5,660 bases of DNA from positions 1 through 5,660 of the forward strand of contig CAMLMQ010000186.1 of assembly GCA_946481135.1 (NCBI GenBank), read 5' to 3'. The notes beneath the pieces are model-generated. The model worked only from the letters and a program-made list of their open reading frames with translations. It had not been told where the DNA came from and did no database searches. The DNA is from an uncultured Microbacteriaceae bacterium (GTDB lineage Bacteria; Actinomycetota; Actinomycetes; Actinomycetales; Microbacteriaceae). Positions 1 to 4,763 of the stretch are shown piece after piece. Each line of letters opens with the position of its first letter. Position 1 is the stretch's first letter. Both the position numbers and the translations under genes were made by a program.

Positions 1-1
1 A

Positions 2-205
2 AAGGGCTCCGAGTACACCGCCAAGCGACTCCCTATCGAGCTCGTCTGGTTCGCCGAGTTCGATCGCATCGATGACGCCTACTTCATGGAGAAGCGGATC
101 CAGGGGTGGTCGCGTCGCAAACGGGAAGCCCTCATCCGCGGAGACTTCGAGGCTCTTCCCGGCCTCAGCAAGAAGCGACAGCAGCGAGGCGAGCTGCGGT
201 TGTGA
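2..205 (+). CDS. GIY-YIG family nuclease, C-terminal part (5' end outside window)
   Basis: This is the last 67 codons of a gene entering from the left edge, ending at TGA 203-205. The visible protein has the second half of the small single-domain GIY-YIG (YhbQ/UvrC-N-like) fold: a 'ELVWFAEFD' strand, then 'YFMEKRIQGWSRRKREALI' at about residues 28-46. In this family the Glu of the EK-x-I-x-GW segment (residue 30 here) is the metal-binding catalytic residue, and the following basic helix is typical. The tail 'LPGLSKKRQQRGELRL' is basic and probably binds nucleic acid. The GIY and YIG strands themselves lie upstream and cannot be seen. Family members cut or nick DNA, but the substrate of these small stand-alone proteins is generally unknown. 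The stop codon lies 6 bp before a REP-like repeat. Family assignment is firm; activity is inferred. Confidence 0.85.
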   Translation, partial: KGSEYTAKRLPIELVWFAEFDRIDDAYFMEKRIQGWSRRKREALIRGDFEALPGLSKKRQQRGELRL

Positions 206-211
206 GGGGCG

Positions 212-257
212 GGGGCTCGATACGCGTGCCGCTGCGCGGCGCGCTACTCAACCCGCG
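212..257. repeat. REP-like palindromic repeat, copy 1
   Basis: This 46-bp unit runs GGGGC-TCGATAC, stem arm GCGTGCCGC (224-232), loop TGC, arm GCGGCGCGC (236-244), then TACTCAACCCGCG. The arms pair over 9 positions with one T-G wobble (227/241). It begins 6 bp after the GIY-YIG stop codon. It matches copies 3 and 4 except in the GGGGC versus GGGTT lead. On the minus strand the hairpin is directly preceded by GTAG, as in enterobacterial and pseudomonad REP elements. Confidence 0.85.
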
Positions 258-269
258 GGTGCGGCTGTG

Positions 270-315
270 GGGTTTCGATACGCGTCCGCCTCCGGCGGGC
301 GCTACTCAACCCGCG
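270..315. repeat. REP-like palindromic repeat, copy 2 (variant stem)
   Basis: This unit has the same 46-bp length and the same conserved TCGATACGCG and CTACTCAACCCGCG flanks as the other copies, but a different stem: GCGTCCGCC (282-290), loop TCC, GGCGGGCGC (294-302). Both arms changed together, so the 9-position pairing, including the T-G wobble (285/299), is kept. An outer GGGTT/AACCC stem (270-274 with 308-312) also pairs. It lies 12 bp after copy 1 in direct orientation. Its right end abuts GCGACA (313-318), a possible -35 of the next gene. Confidence 0.85.
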
Positions 316-342
316 ACAGACCCGTCGGCGCGGGCCTAGGGT
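313..342 (+). promoter_or_regulatory. Putative leaderless promoter of the two-repeat protein gene
   Basis: TAGGGT at 337-342 fits the actinobacterial TANNNT -10 consensus. It sits 7 bp before ATG 350, so transcription would begin at or next to the start codon. A GCGACA hexamer (4 of 6 matches to TTGACA) at 313-318 lies 18 bp upstream and overlaps the end of repeat copy 2. There is no Shine-Dalgarno before the ATG. The call is inferred from spacing alone. Confidence 0.5.
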
Positions 343-349
343 GTGCGCC

Positions 350-991
350 ATGGGATTCTTCGATGATCTCGCCGACTCGTTCCGGTCGGCCGTCGGGTCG
401 GTCGACAGCGACCTGCTCGAGAACGGACTCCTCGGTCGCGCCGACCTGCTCGGCGTCGACATCTCCGGCATGACGGTGCAGATCGGCAACGGGCTCGTCG
501 AACGCAAGTGCACCCTCTCGTTGCAGGTCTACCTCGACGGCGAGGCACCCTTCCCGGTGACGGTGACGCAGCGCATCCAGGAGATCTACCTACCCCAGTT
601 GGTGCCCGGCCAGACGGCGCTCACCGTGCGCGTCGACCCCGCCGACCGCAGCAACGTCGCCGTCGACTTCGCCACCCCGCTGCCGAACATCACGATGAAG
701 GCGAACGAGGGTCGCGACAGCGCGGCGTGGATCCTCGAGAACGGCACCGAAGAGAAGGCGGTGCTCGTGGCGAACCAGCCGATGGGCCTCACGTCGCCGC
801 TCGGGCATCCCGTGCACGGGCTCACGCTCACGATCGACAAGGGTGCCGAGAGCTACCAGGTGCAGGTGGGCAACGGCGTGCCCAACGAGGCGCTGCCGCT
901 GCTGTACCCGGGGTCGAAGCTGTGGGTGCGCGTCGGTGAGGATGCGACGGATGTCGTGGTCGACTGGGCGCGGGGGGCCCGGGAGGGGTAG
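350..991 (+). CDS. Uncharacterised protein with two tandem beta-rich domains
   Basis: This 213-residue protein has no recognised name or known function. An N-terminal 'MGFFDDLADSFRSAVG' segment looks like an amphipathic helix. Two copies of one domain follow. Copy 1 (about residues 52-109) ends in 'LVPGQTALTVRVDPADRSNV' plus AVDFA. Copy 2 (about 153-207) ends in 'LLYPGSKLWVRVGEDATDVV' plus VDWA. The pattern LxPGxxLxVRV-D-x(5)-V-VD[FW]A resembles small beta domains common in actinobacterial proteins of unknown function, often beside SHOCT domains. There is no signal peptide, membrane segment or obvious catalytic motif, so a cytoplasmic binding or structural role is possible but unproven. ATG 350 is preferred over an in-frame GTG at 341, because the GTG overlaps the apparent -10 box and MGFFDD is a natural N-terminus. 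The gene is flanked on both sides by pairs of REP-like repeats. Confidence 0.8.
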   Translation: MGFFDDLADSFRSAVGSVDSDLLENGLLGRADLLGVDISGMTVQIGNGLVERKCTLSLQVYLDGEAPFPVTVTQRIQEIYLPQLVPGQTALTVRVDPADRSNVAVDFATPLPNITMKANEGRDSAAWILENGTEEKAVLVANQPMGLTSPLGHPVHGLTLTIDKGAESYQVQVGNGVPNEALPLLYPGSKLWVRVGEDATDVVVDWARGAREG

Positions 992-998
992 CGCGGGG

Positions 999-1015
999 CG
1001 GGGTCTCGATACGCG
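999..1015. repeat. Half copy of the REP-like repeat
   Basis: Bases 1001-1015 carry the left part of the repeat, a GGG lead plus CTCGATACGCG, 10 bp after the upstream gene's stop. The sequence then diverges into ACTGGTTGC and no matching right arm or TACTCAACC end follows before copy 3 starts at 1026. It looks like a deletion remnant of a third unit. Confidence 0.65.
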
Positions 1016-1025
1016 ACTGGTTGCG

Positions 1026-1071
1026 GGGTTTCGATACGCGTGCCGCTGCGCGGCGCGCTACTCAACCCGCG
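1026..1071. repeat. REP-like palindromic repeat, copy 3
   Basis: This full 46-bp unit has the outer GGGTT/AACCC stem, the TCGATAC internal-loop strand, and the GCGTGCCGC-TGC-GCGGCGCGC hairpin. It is identical over all 46 bases to copy 4, which starts 57 bp downstream. It shares the exact stem-loop of copy 1, some 800 bp away on the other side of a gene. Confidence 0.88.
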
Positions 1072-1082
1072 AACGGGGTGTG

Positions 1083-1128
1083 GGGTTTCGATACGCGTGC
1101 CGCTGCGCGGCGCGCTACTCAACCCGCG
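1083..1128. repeat. REP-like palindromic repeat, copy 4
   Basis: This copy is identical to copy 3 over 46 bp, in direct orientation, separated by an 11-bp spacer (1072-1082) ending in TGTG. The spacer between copies 1 and 2 also ends in TGTG and is 12 bp. The paired arrangement is therefore the same at both loci. Confidence 0.88.
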
Positions 1129-1155
1129 GAGTGCGGAGGGGGTGCTTGGCGGGGC

Positions 1156-1199
1156 TTGACAGTCGCCGAGCGCCGCGTCGCGACACCTAGCATCGGAGG
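1156..1199 (+). promoter_or_regulatory. Putative promoter with leaderless start for the M20 peptidase gene
   Basis: TAGCAT at 1188-1193 is a TANNNT-type -10 placed 6 bp before GTG 1200, a leaderless geometry. GGAGG at 1195-1199 touches the GTG directly and so is too close to act as its Shine-Dalgarno. A perfect TTGACA at 1156-1161 lies 26 bp from the -10. That is longer than a normal spacer, so it may be chance or belong to another start site. Confidence 0.45.
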
Positions 1200-2537
1200 G
1201 TGGACTCTGCCGCCGTCGTCGAGCGCCTGCGCGCCCTACTCCGCGTTCCCACCGTGTCGCGACTCGAGCCCGAGCTGCGCGACGACGCGGCGTTCGAACG
1301 CTTCCCCGCACTGCTCGCCGAGCTCTACCCGCGCGTGCACGCGACCCTCGAGCTCGAGCGCGTCGGAGACGTCGGGCTGCTCTACCGCTGGCCGGGGCGC
1401 GAGACGGGTGCGGCGACCGTGCTCATGGCGCACTGGGACGTCGTGCCCGCCGACGAGGAGGGCTGGACGCATCCGCCCTTCGAGGCCGCGCTCACGACCG
1501 AACAGGATGGTTCCGCTCGCCTTTGGGGGCGCGGCGCGATCGACGACAAGGGGGCGCTCGCGGGCATCCTCGAAGCGGTCGAGGCGCTGCTCGAGGCGGG
1601 CTTCACCCCGCGGCGCGACGTCTACCTGTCGTTCGGCGGCGACGAGGAGGTGATGGGCGAGGCGGCCGAAGCCGCCGTGCGGTGGCTGCGCGAGCACGGC
1701 GTCGACGTCGAGTTCGTGCTCGACGAGGGCGGCGCGGTCGTCGAGGGGCAGTTCCCCGGCGTCGACGAGCCGACCGCCGCGATCGGCATCGCCGAGAAAG
1801 GCATCGCGACGATCGAGCTGCGCGTGACGCAGCCCGGCGGGCACGCGGCGCATCCCCCGCGCACGGGCGGCACCGCGACGGCGACGCTCGCCCGCGCGAT
1901 CCAGCGGGTGTCGGTGCAGCCGCCCGCGACCCTGCCGCCGACGATCTTCCCCACGTTCGCCGCCCTCGGCCGACGCGCCCGGGGGGTCGTCGGGCTCGCC
2001 TACCGGCATCCTCGGCTGTTCCGCCCCGTGCTGCTACGCGCGCTGTCGCACGGCACCGATGAGGCGAACGCGCTCATCCGCACGACCCGCGTCGTCACGC
2101 GCCTACGCGGCGCCGCCGCCGACAACGTGCTGCCCGAGGTCGCGAGCGCCCGCCTCAACCTGCGCATCGTCATCGGCTCGAGCCTCGACGCCGAGGTCGC
2201 CCGCATCCGCCGCGACGTCGCCGACGACCGCGTCGAGGTGCGCGTGCTCTCGGGCGGCGACCCGCCCCCCGTCGCGCCGACCGACGGGATGCCGTGGCGC
2301 CGCGTCGAGGAGGCCCTGCGCGTCTCGCATCCCGAGGCGGTCGCCGTGCCGTACGCGATGCTCGGCGCGACCGACGGTCGGCATTTCACGGCGCTCACCC
2401 CCGCCGTCTACCGCTTCACGCCGTTCGAGCTCTCGAAGGCCGAACTCGCGGGGCTGCACGCGATCGACGAGAGCATCCGCGTCGACGCCTACCTGCGCGG
2501 CATCGCGTTCTACCGGGCGCTGCTCGAGGCCTCGTAG
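1200..2537 (+). CDS. M20 family metallopeptidase (CPS1/PM20D1-type)
   Basis: This 445-residue zinc-dependent amidohydrolase belongs to peptidase family M20, whose members cleave dipeptides or N-acyl amino acids. The full di-metal set is visible: H78 and D80 in 'AHWDVVP', D115 in 'RGAIDDKG', the Glu pair E149/E150 in 'GGDEE' (E149 the likely general base), D175 in 'LDEGG', and H395 in 'TDGRHF'. The inserted dimerisation domain begins around 'KGIATIELRV' (residue 200) with H215 in 'QPGGHAAHPP'. The 'TDGRHFTAL..AVYRFTP' ending matches the carboxypeptidase S/PM20D1 branch better than DapE or ArgE. There is no signal peptide, so it is probably cytoplasmic. Length is normal and the gene looks intact. 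Exact substrate cannot be told. GTG 1200 is the natural start: the helix MDSAAVVERLRALLRVPTVS opens M20 proteins. The gene converges on the GDPD gene. Confidence 0.93.
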   Translation: MDSAAVVERLRALLRVPTVSRLEPELRDDAAFERFPALLAELYPRVHATLELERVGDVGLLYRWPGRETGAATVLMAHWDVVPADEEGWTHPPFEAALTTEQDGSARLWGRGAIDDKGALAGILEAVEALLEAGFTPRRDVYLSFGGDEEVMGEAAEAAVRWLREHGVDVEFVLDEGGAVVEGQFPGVDEPTAAIGIAEKGIATIELRVTQPGGHAAHPPRTGGTATATLARAIQRVSVQPPATLPPTIFPTFAALGRRARGVVGLAYRHPRLFRPVLLRALSHGTDEANALIRTTRVVTRLRGAAADNVLPEVASARLNLRIVIGSSLDAEVARIRRDVADDRVEVRVLSGGDPPPVAPTDGMPWRRVEEALRVSHPEAVAVPYAMLGATDGRHFTALTPAVYRFTPFELSKAELAGLHAIDESIRVDAYLRGIAFYRALLEAS

Positions 2538-2552
2538 GTCGCGCGGGCCCGA

Positions 2553-3482
2553 TCAGGTGCCGGGCGCGGTCGCGGCGATCCACTCGTCGAGCGCCGACGG
2601 CTCATCGGTCACGATCCCGTCGACGCCGCGCGCGAGCGCCTCGCCCCAGCGGTCCTCGGAGTTGAGCGTGTAGAGCAGCAGCGCGAGCCCCGCGGCGTGC
2701 AGCTCGTCGACCGCGTCGGGCTGCCGGGCGAGACCCGACGACCGGGTCATCAGGGCGTCGACGTCGTAGCGACGCGCCGTCGCGACGGGGTCGAGGGGCA
2801 GCACGCGGCGGATGAGGATGCGCGGCAGCGTGGGGGCGGCAGTACCGAGCGCGTCGATCGTCGTGGGCGAGAACGACGCGAACACGATGCGATCCTGCAG
2901 CAGGCGGCCGTACACGCCGCCGAGCAGCGTCTCCACCTCGGAAGGCGTCCAGGCGCCCTTGAGCTCGACGAGGGCGTTCACCTGCGGGAAGTCGGTGAGC
3001 ACATCGAGGAACTCCCCGAACGTCGGCACCGCGACCCCGGCGTAGCGGGCGTCGTACCAGGAGCCGGCGTCGAGGATGCGCAACTCGGCGAGGGTGAGGT
3101 CGGCGACGGCACCGGTGCCGTTCGTCGTGCGGTCGACGGTGTCGTCGTGCAACAGCACGGGGAAGCCATCCGCGGTGAGCTGCACGTCGGCCTCCAGCAC
3201 GTCGCTGCCGCTGCGCACGGCGGCCTCGAAGGCGGGGATCGTGTTCTCGGGGGCCGAGGCGCGGTCGCCGCGGTGCGCCGCGACGAACCCCGCCTCTCCG
3301 GGGGCGCGGAGCGGGCCGAGCGGCGCGGCGTACGCCATCGTCGCGCGCGGCGCGAGCACGAGCACGGCGACGGAGGCCATCGTGAGCAGCACGGCGGCCG
3401 CGGCGCGCAGCGCGGGGGTGGTGGCGGCAGCGGGGCTGGGGTGCGCGGGTGGGGGCGCCGCGGGGGCGCGAAGCGTCGTCAT
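2553..3482 (-). CDS. Glycerophosphodiester phosphodiesterase, exported or membrane-anchored
   Basis: This 309-residue GDPD-family enzyme hydrolyses glycerophosphodiesters to sn-glycerol 3-phosphate and an alcohol. Catalytic features are all present: H70-R71-G72, then E79-N80-T81 in 'APENTIPAF', E97 and D99 in 'LEADVQL', H112 in 'LLHDDTVDRTTNGTG', and E173/K175 in 'LVELKG'. The C-terminal 'ARGVDGIVTDEP' closes the TIM barrel. Residues about 27-49 form a hydrophobic stretch after an Ala/Pro-rich head, followed by AYA|A (residues 50-53), so it is a Sec signal peptide or uncleaved anchor and the enzyme acts outside the membrane. ATG 3482 is the only start after an in-frame TAG at 3537-3539. A TAGCGT -10 (minus strand, 3539-3534) and 11-bp phased repeats (3548-3587) lie upstream, suggesting phosphate-type control. 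It could scavenge phosphate from phospholipid or teichoic acid debris. Confidence 0.92.
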   Translation of the reverse strand: MTTLRAPAAPPPAHPSPAAATTPALRAAAAVLLTMASVAVLVLAPRATMAYAAPLGPLRAPGEAGFVAAHRGDRASAPENTIPAFEAAVRSGSDVLEADVQLTADGFPVLLHDDTVDRTTNGTGAVADLTLAELRILDAGSWYDARYAGVAVPTFGEFLDVLTDFPQVNALVELKGAWTPSEVETLLGGVYGRLLQDRIVFASFSPTTIDALGTAAPTLPRILIRRVLPLDPVATARRYDVDALMTRSSGLARQPDAVDELHAAGLALLLYTLNSEDRWGEALARGVDGIVTDEPSALDEWIAATAPGT

Positions 3483-3533
3483 CGTCGACTCGCTCTCGGG
3501 TTCGGGTCGGCCCGCGTCGCTGCGGGTGGGTCG

Positions 3534-3539
3534 ACGCTA
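3534..3539 (-). promoter_or_regulatory. Putative -10 element of the GDPD gene
   Basis: Read on the minus strand this is TAGCGT, a TANNNT-type -10 that gives a leader of roughly 45 nt before ATG 3482. The expected -35 region (about 3557-3562) lies inside the phased repeat block and has no good TTGACA match. That is what one expects of an activator-dependent promoter. Confidence 0.4.
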
Positions 3540-3547
3540 GCACGATC

Positions 3548-3587
3548 CGTTACCGTTCCGTTACCTCCCGTTCACCATTCCGTGACC
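3548..3587. promoter_or_regulatory. Four 11-bp phased repeats, putative PHO box or other OmpR-family site
   Basis: Four 7-mers start at exactly 11-bp intervals: CGTTACC 3548, CGTTACC 3559, GTTCACC 3570, CGTGACC 3581. The ACC is invariant. The third equals GTTCACC, the core of the 11-bp direct-repeat unit bound by PhoP in Streptomyces. GDPD genes (glpQ) belong to that regulon, which favours phosphate control. The block sits 8 bp upstream of the GDPD -10 and also upstream of the divergent gene at 3619, so it may serve either or both. GlnR and MtrA sites use similar GTNAC spacing and cannot be excluded. Confidence 0.55.
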
Positions 3588-3618
3588 TTGCCCGTCGCCG
3601 CGATGGGATGCTGACCGG

Positions 3619-3966
3619 GTGACGACGCCGAACCCCCGCCGCGACGCCGCCCAGCAGCGGCTGGAGGAACTCGCCGACGACTACCTGTCCCGCCCCGACG
3701 TCGACTGGGGACGGATGTTCGGCACGATCGGGCTCCGCGTGCGCGGCAAGGTGTTCGCGGTCGCGGTGCACACGGGGTATCTCATGGTGAAGATCCCCGC
3801 GGTGCGCGTGGCCGAGCGCGTCGCCGCCGGCGAGGTCGAACCGATGGTCATGCGCGGGCGCGAACTGCGCGAGTGGGTCCAGGCCCCGCTCGACGCCCCG
3901 GTCGAACTCTGGCGCTCGCTCCTCGACGAGGCCCACGCGCACCTCGACGCCATCACGCCGCACTAG
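3619..3966 (+). CDS. TfoX N-terminal domain-like small protein
   Basis: This 115-residue protein resembles the TfoX/Sxy N-terminal domain family. The family pattern is visible: 'RMFGTIGLRVRGKVFA' (about residues 32-47), 'YLMVKIP' (54-60), 'RVAERVAAGEVEPM' and 'GRELREWVQAP' (80-90), then an alpha-helical end with a conserved Trp (W98). Stand-alone versions are widespread in actinobacteria and have no established function; a role in competence, as for Gammaproteobacterial Sxy, should not be assumed. There is no signal peptide or membrane segment. GTG 3619 is chosen because no useful start lies upstream and MTTPNPRRDAAQQRLEEL is a reasonable N-terminus. There is no Shine-Dalgarno, but GATGCT (3607-3612), a weak -10, lies 6 bp before the GTG, so translation may be leaderless. 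It is divergent from the GDPD gene. Confidence 0.75.
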   Translation: MTTPNPRRDAAQQRLEELADDYLSRPDVDWGRMFGTIGLRVRGKVFAVAVHTGYLMVKIPAVRVAERVAAGEVEPMVMRGRELREWVQAPLDAPVELWRSLLDEAHAHLDAITPH

Positions 3967-4005
3967 CACGCGCGATGTCGGCACCTGTCGGCGAACTGCC
4001 AGGGT

Positions 4006-4028
4006 GGGGCGGCATCCCTGCCGCTCCC
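4006..4028 (+). terminator. Hairpin downstream of the TfoX-like gene, possible terminator
   Basis: GCGGCA (4009-4014) and TGCCGC (4019-4024) form a perfect 6-bp stem with a TCCC loop. It is extended by GGG/CCC across a bulged T at 4025. It starts 39 bp after the stop codon. No T-tract follows, so termination is plausible but not shown. Confidence 0.4.
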
Positions 4029-4063
4029 CCGGGATCGCGGGCTTGGGCGTCCGTCGATGCAGA

Positions 4064-4076
4064 ACGTCCGGGACGT
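4064..4076. promoter_or_regulatory. 13-bp perfect inverted repeat, possible operator
   Basis: ACGTCC-G-GGACGT is a perfect 6+1+6 palindrome 122 bp before the secreted-protein start. The size and short centre suit a dimeric repressor site, but in DNA this GC-rich a chance palindrome is possible. No regulator is identified. Confidence 0.25.
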
Positions 4077-4096
4077 GTCAAGACGCCGTGACCCCC

Positions 4097-4119
4097 GTTT
4101 GCGGGGCATCCCGCCAAAC
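4097..4119 (+). promoter_or_regulatory. Leader hairpin upstream of the secreted protein gene
   Basis: GTTT-GCGGG (4097-4105), loop GCAT, CCCGC-C-AAAC (4110-4119) pairs over 9 bp with one bulged C. It lies 79 bp before the start codon. It could be a leader structure or transcription-factor site; there is no T-tract, so it is a poor terminator. Confidence 0.3.
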
Positions 4120-4184
4120 CGGCGACAGGGTCGGCGACGGAGCCCCCGTGTCGACCGGGAGAGCCCCGGCCGGCGGAGATTCTC

Positions 4185-4191
4185 GAAGGAG
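4185..4191 (+). promoter_or_regulatory. Strong ribosome binding site fixing the start at 4199
   Basis: GAAGGAG at 4185-4191 is 7 nt from ATG 4199, an ideal Shine-Dalgarno. It is the only strong one in the window and rules out starts further upstream in the same open frame, such as ATG 4004. Confidence 0.85.
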
Positions 4192-4198
4192 TTCCCCC

Positions 4199-4693
4199 AT
4201 GAACACCAGCAAGAAGACCGCGTTCGGCATCCTCGGCGTCACCGCCACGGCCGCTCTCGTCGCGGGAGCCAGCGTTCCGGCGATGGCGGACGACCACACG
4301 TCGTCGGCCGACACCACGACCACGAAGGTGCGCATCCTCGAGAGCCTCGGCCTCTCGAACGAGTCGCCCGTCGTGATCGCTCCGCAGGTCGGCACCGGCG
4401 ACATCCTCGGCGGCGGCGTGCTGAGCGGCAACGAGTTCGGCAACGGGAACGTCGTCGGCTCGGGCAACGACACCGCGATCGGATCGGGCAACGAGACCGC
4501 GATCGACGGCATCGACTCGAACGTCTCCGACCTGGTCGACGGCAGCGTCTCCGACGTGGTCGACGGCACGGTGGGCGACATCACCGGTCACGTCGGCGAC
4601 ATCACGGGCGACCTCGACCTCGGTGACATCACCGGCGACGTGAGCGACCTCGTCGGCGACCTCGACCTCGGTCTCGACACGATGTTCGACTGA
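4199..4693 (+). CDS. Small secreted, highly acidic Asp/Gly-repeat protein of unknown function
   Basis: This is a 164-residue protein. Residues 1-30 are a classic Sec signal peptide: MNTSKK, a hydrophobic core from about 8 to 24, and the cleavage motif VPAMA|DD. The mature chain has three parts: a Thr/Ser-rich stretch (33-42); a Gly/Asn segment (71-102) with repeated SGN/GSGN and 'TAI' units; and an Asp-rich tail (103-164) built of [SG]D-[ILV]-x-G-type repeats such as GDITG at 126-130, 133-137 and 142-146. There are 17 Asp in the last 62 residues, no Cys, and no Lys or Arg after R45. It has no LPXTG anchor. The GVLSGN piece faintly recalls chaplins, but the chaplin Cys pair is absent. A surface or matrix protein that binds cations such as calcium is possible; this is inference. 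The gene has its own strong RBS and terminator, consistent with high expression. Confidence 0.8.
   Translation: MNTSKKTAFGILGVTATAALVAGASVPAMADDHTSSADTTTTKVRILESLGLSNESPVVIAPQVGTGDILGGGVLSGNEFGNGNVVGSGNDTAIGSGNETAIDGIDSNVSDLVDGSVSDVVDGTVGDITGHVGDITGDLDLGDITGDVSDLVGDLDLGLDTMFD
4607..4672 (+). repeat. Internal 18-bp direct repeat in the acidic protein gene
   Basis: GGCGACCTCGACCTCGGT occurs at 4607-4624 and exactly again at 4655-4672, 48 bp (16 codons) apart and in frame, encoding GDLDLG twice. Related GGCGACATCAC units occur at 4574 and 4595, with a GGTGACATCAC variant at 4622. The tail has probably grown by in-frame duplication. Confidence 0.75.
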
Positions 4694-4707
4694 CCTCGGA
4701 GTCCCCA

Positions 4708-4746
4708 CGGGAGCCCCGCCGTGCCACGTGCGCGGCGGGGCTCCCG
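4708..4746. terminator. Strong bidirectional hairpin terminator
   Basis: Arms 4708-4721 and 4733-4746 are perfectly complementary over 14 bp (CGGGAGCCCCGCCG and its reverse complement), with an 11-nt loop. The hairpin starts 15 bp after the acidic protein's TGA. It lacks a T-tract, as is usual for actinobacterial terminators. It could also stop transcripts from the convergent aldehyde dehydrogenase-like gene. Confidence 0.85.
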
Positions 4747-4763
4747 CCCGCTCGCGATCACGC

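Noticed and set aside
341..349. GTG 341 as start of the two-repeat protein
   Set aside because: It lies at the end of the apparent -10 box; ATG 350 gives a better N-terminus and leaderless geometry.
212..1128. Repeats as a CRISPR array
   Set aside because: Only two units per locus with 11-12-bp spacers, each unit strongly palindromic, and no cas genes.
1156..1161. TTGACA as a firm -35 for the M20 gene
   Set aside because: The distance to the TAGCAT -10 is 26 bp, too long for a standard promoter, and no -10 is found at 16-19 bp.
2538..2552. Terminator between the convergent M20 and GDPD genes
   Set aside because: Only an 8-bp CGGGCCCG palindrome (2544-2551) and a weak 5-bp stem are present in the 15-bp gap; neither is convincing.
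2602..3543. Long alternative open frame on the minus strand overlapping the GDPD gene
   Set aside because: It is an Arg/Ala-rich shadow of the GDPD frame with no recognisable motifs; the GDPD frame has a full catalytic set.
4004..4198. Upstream extension of the acidic secreted protein from ATG 4004
   Set aside because: The extension would bury the signal peptide inside the protein and cross a hairpin; ATG 4199 has an ideal Shine-Dalgarno.
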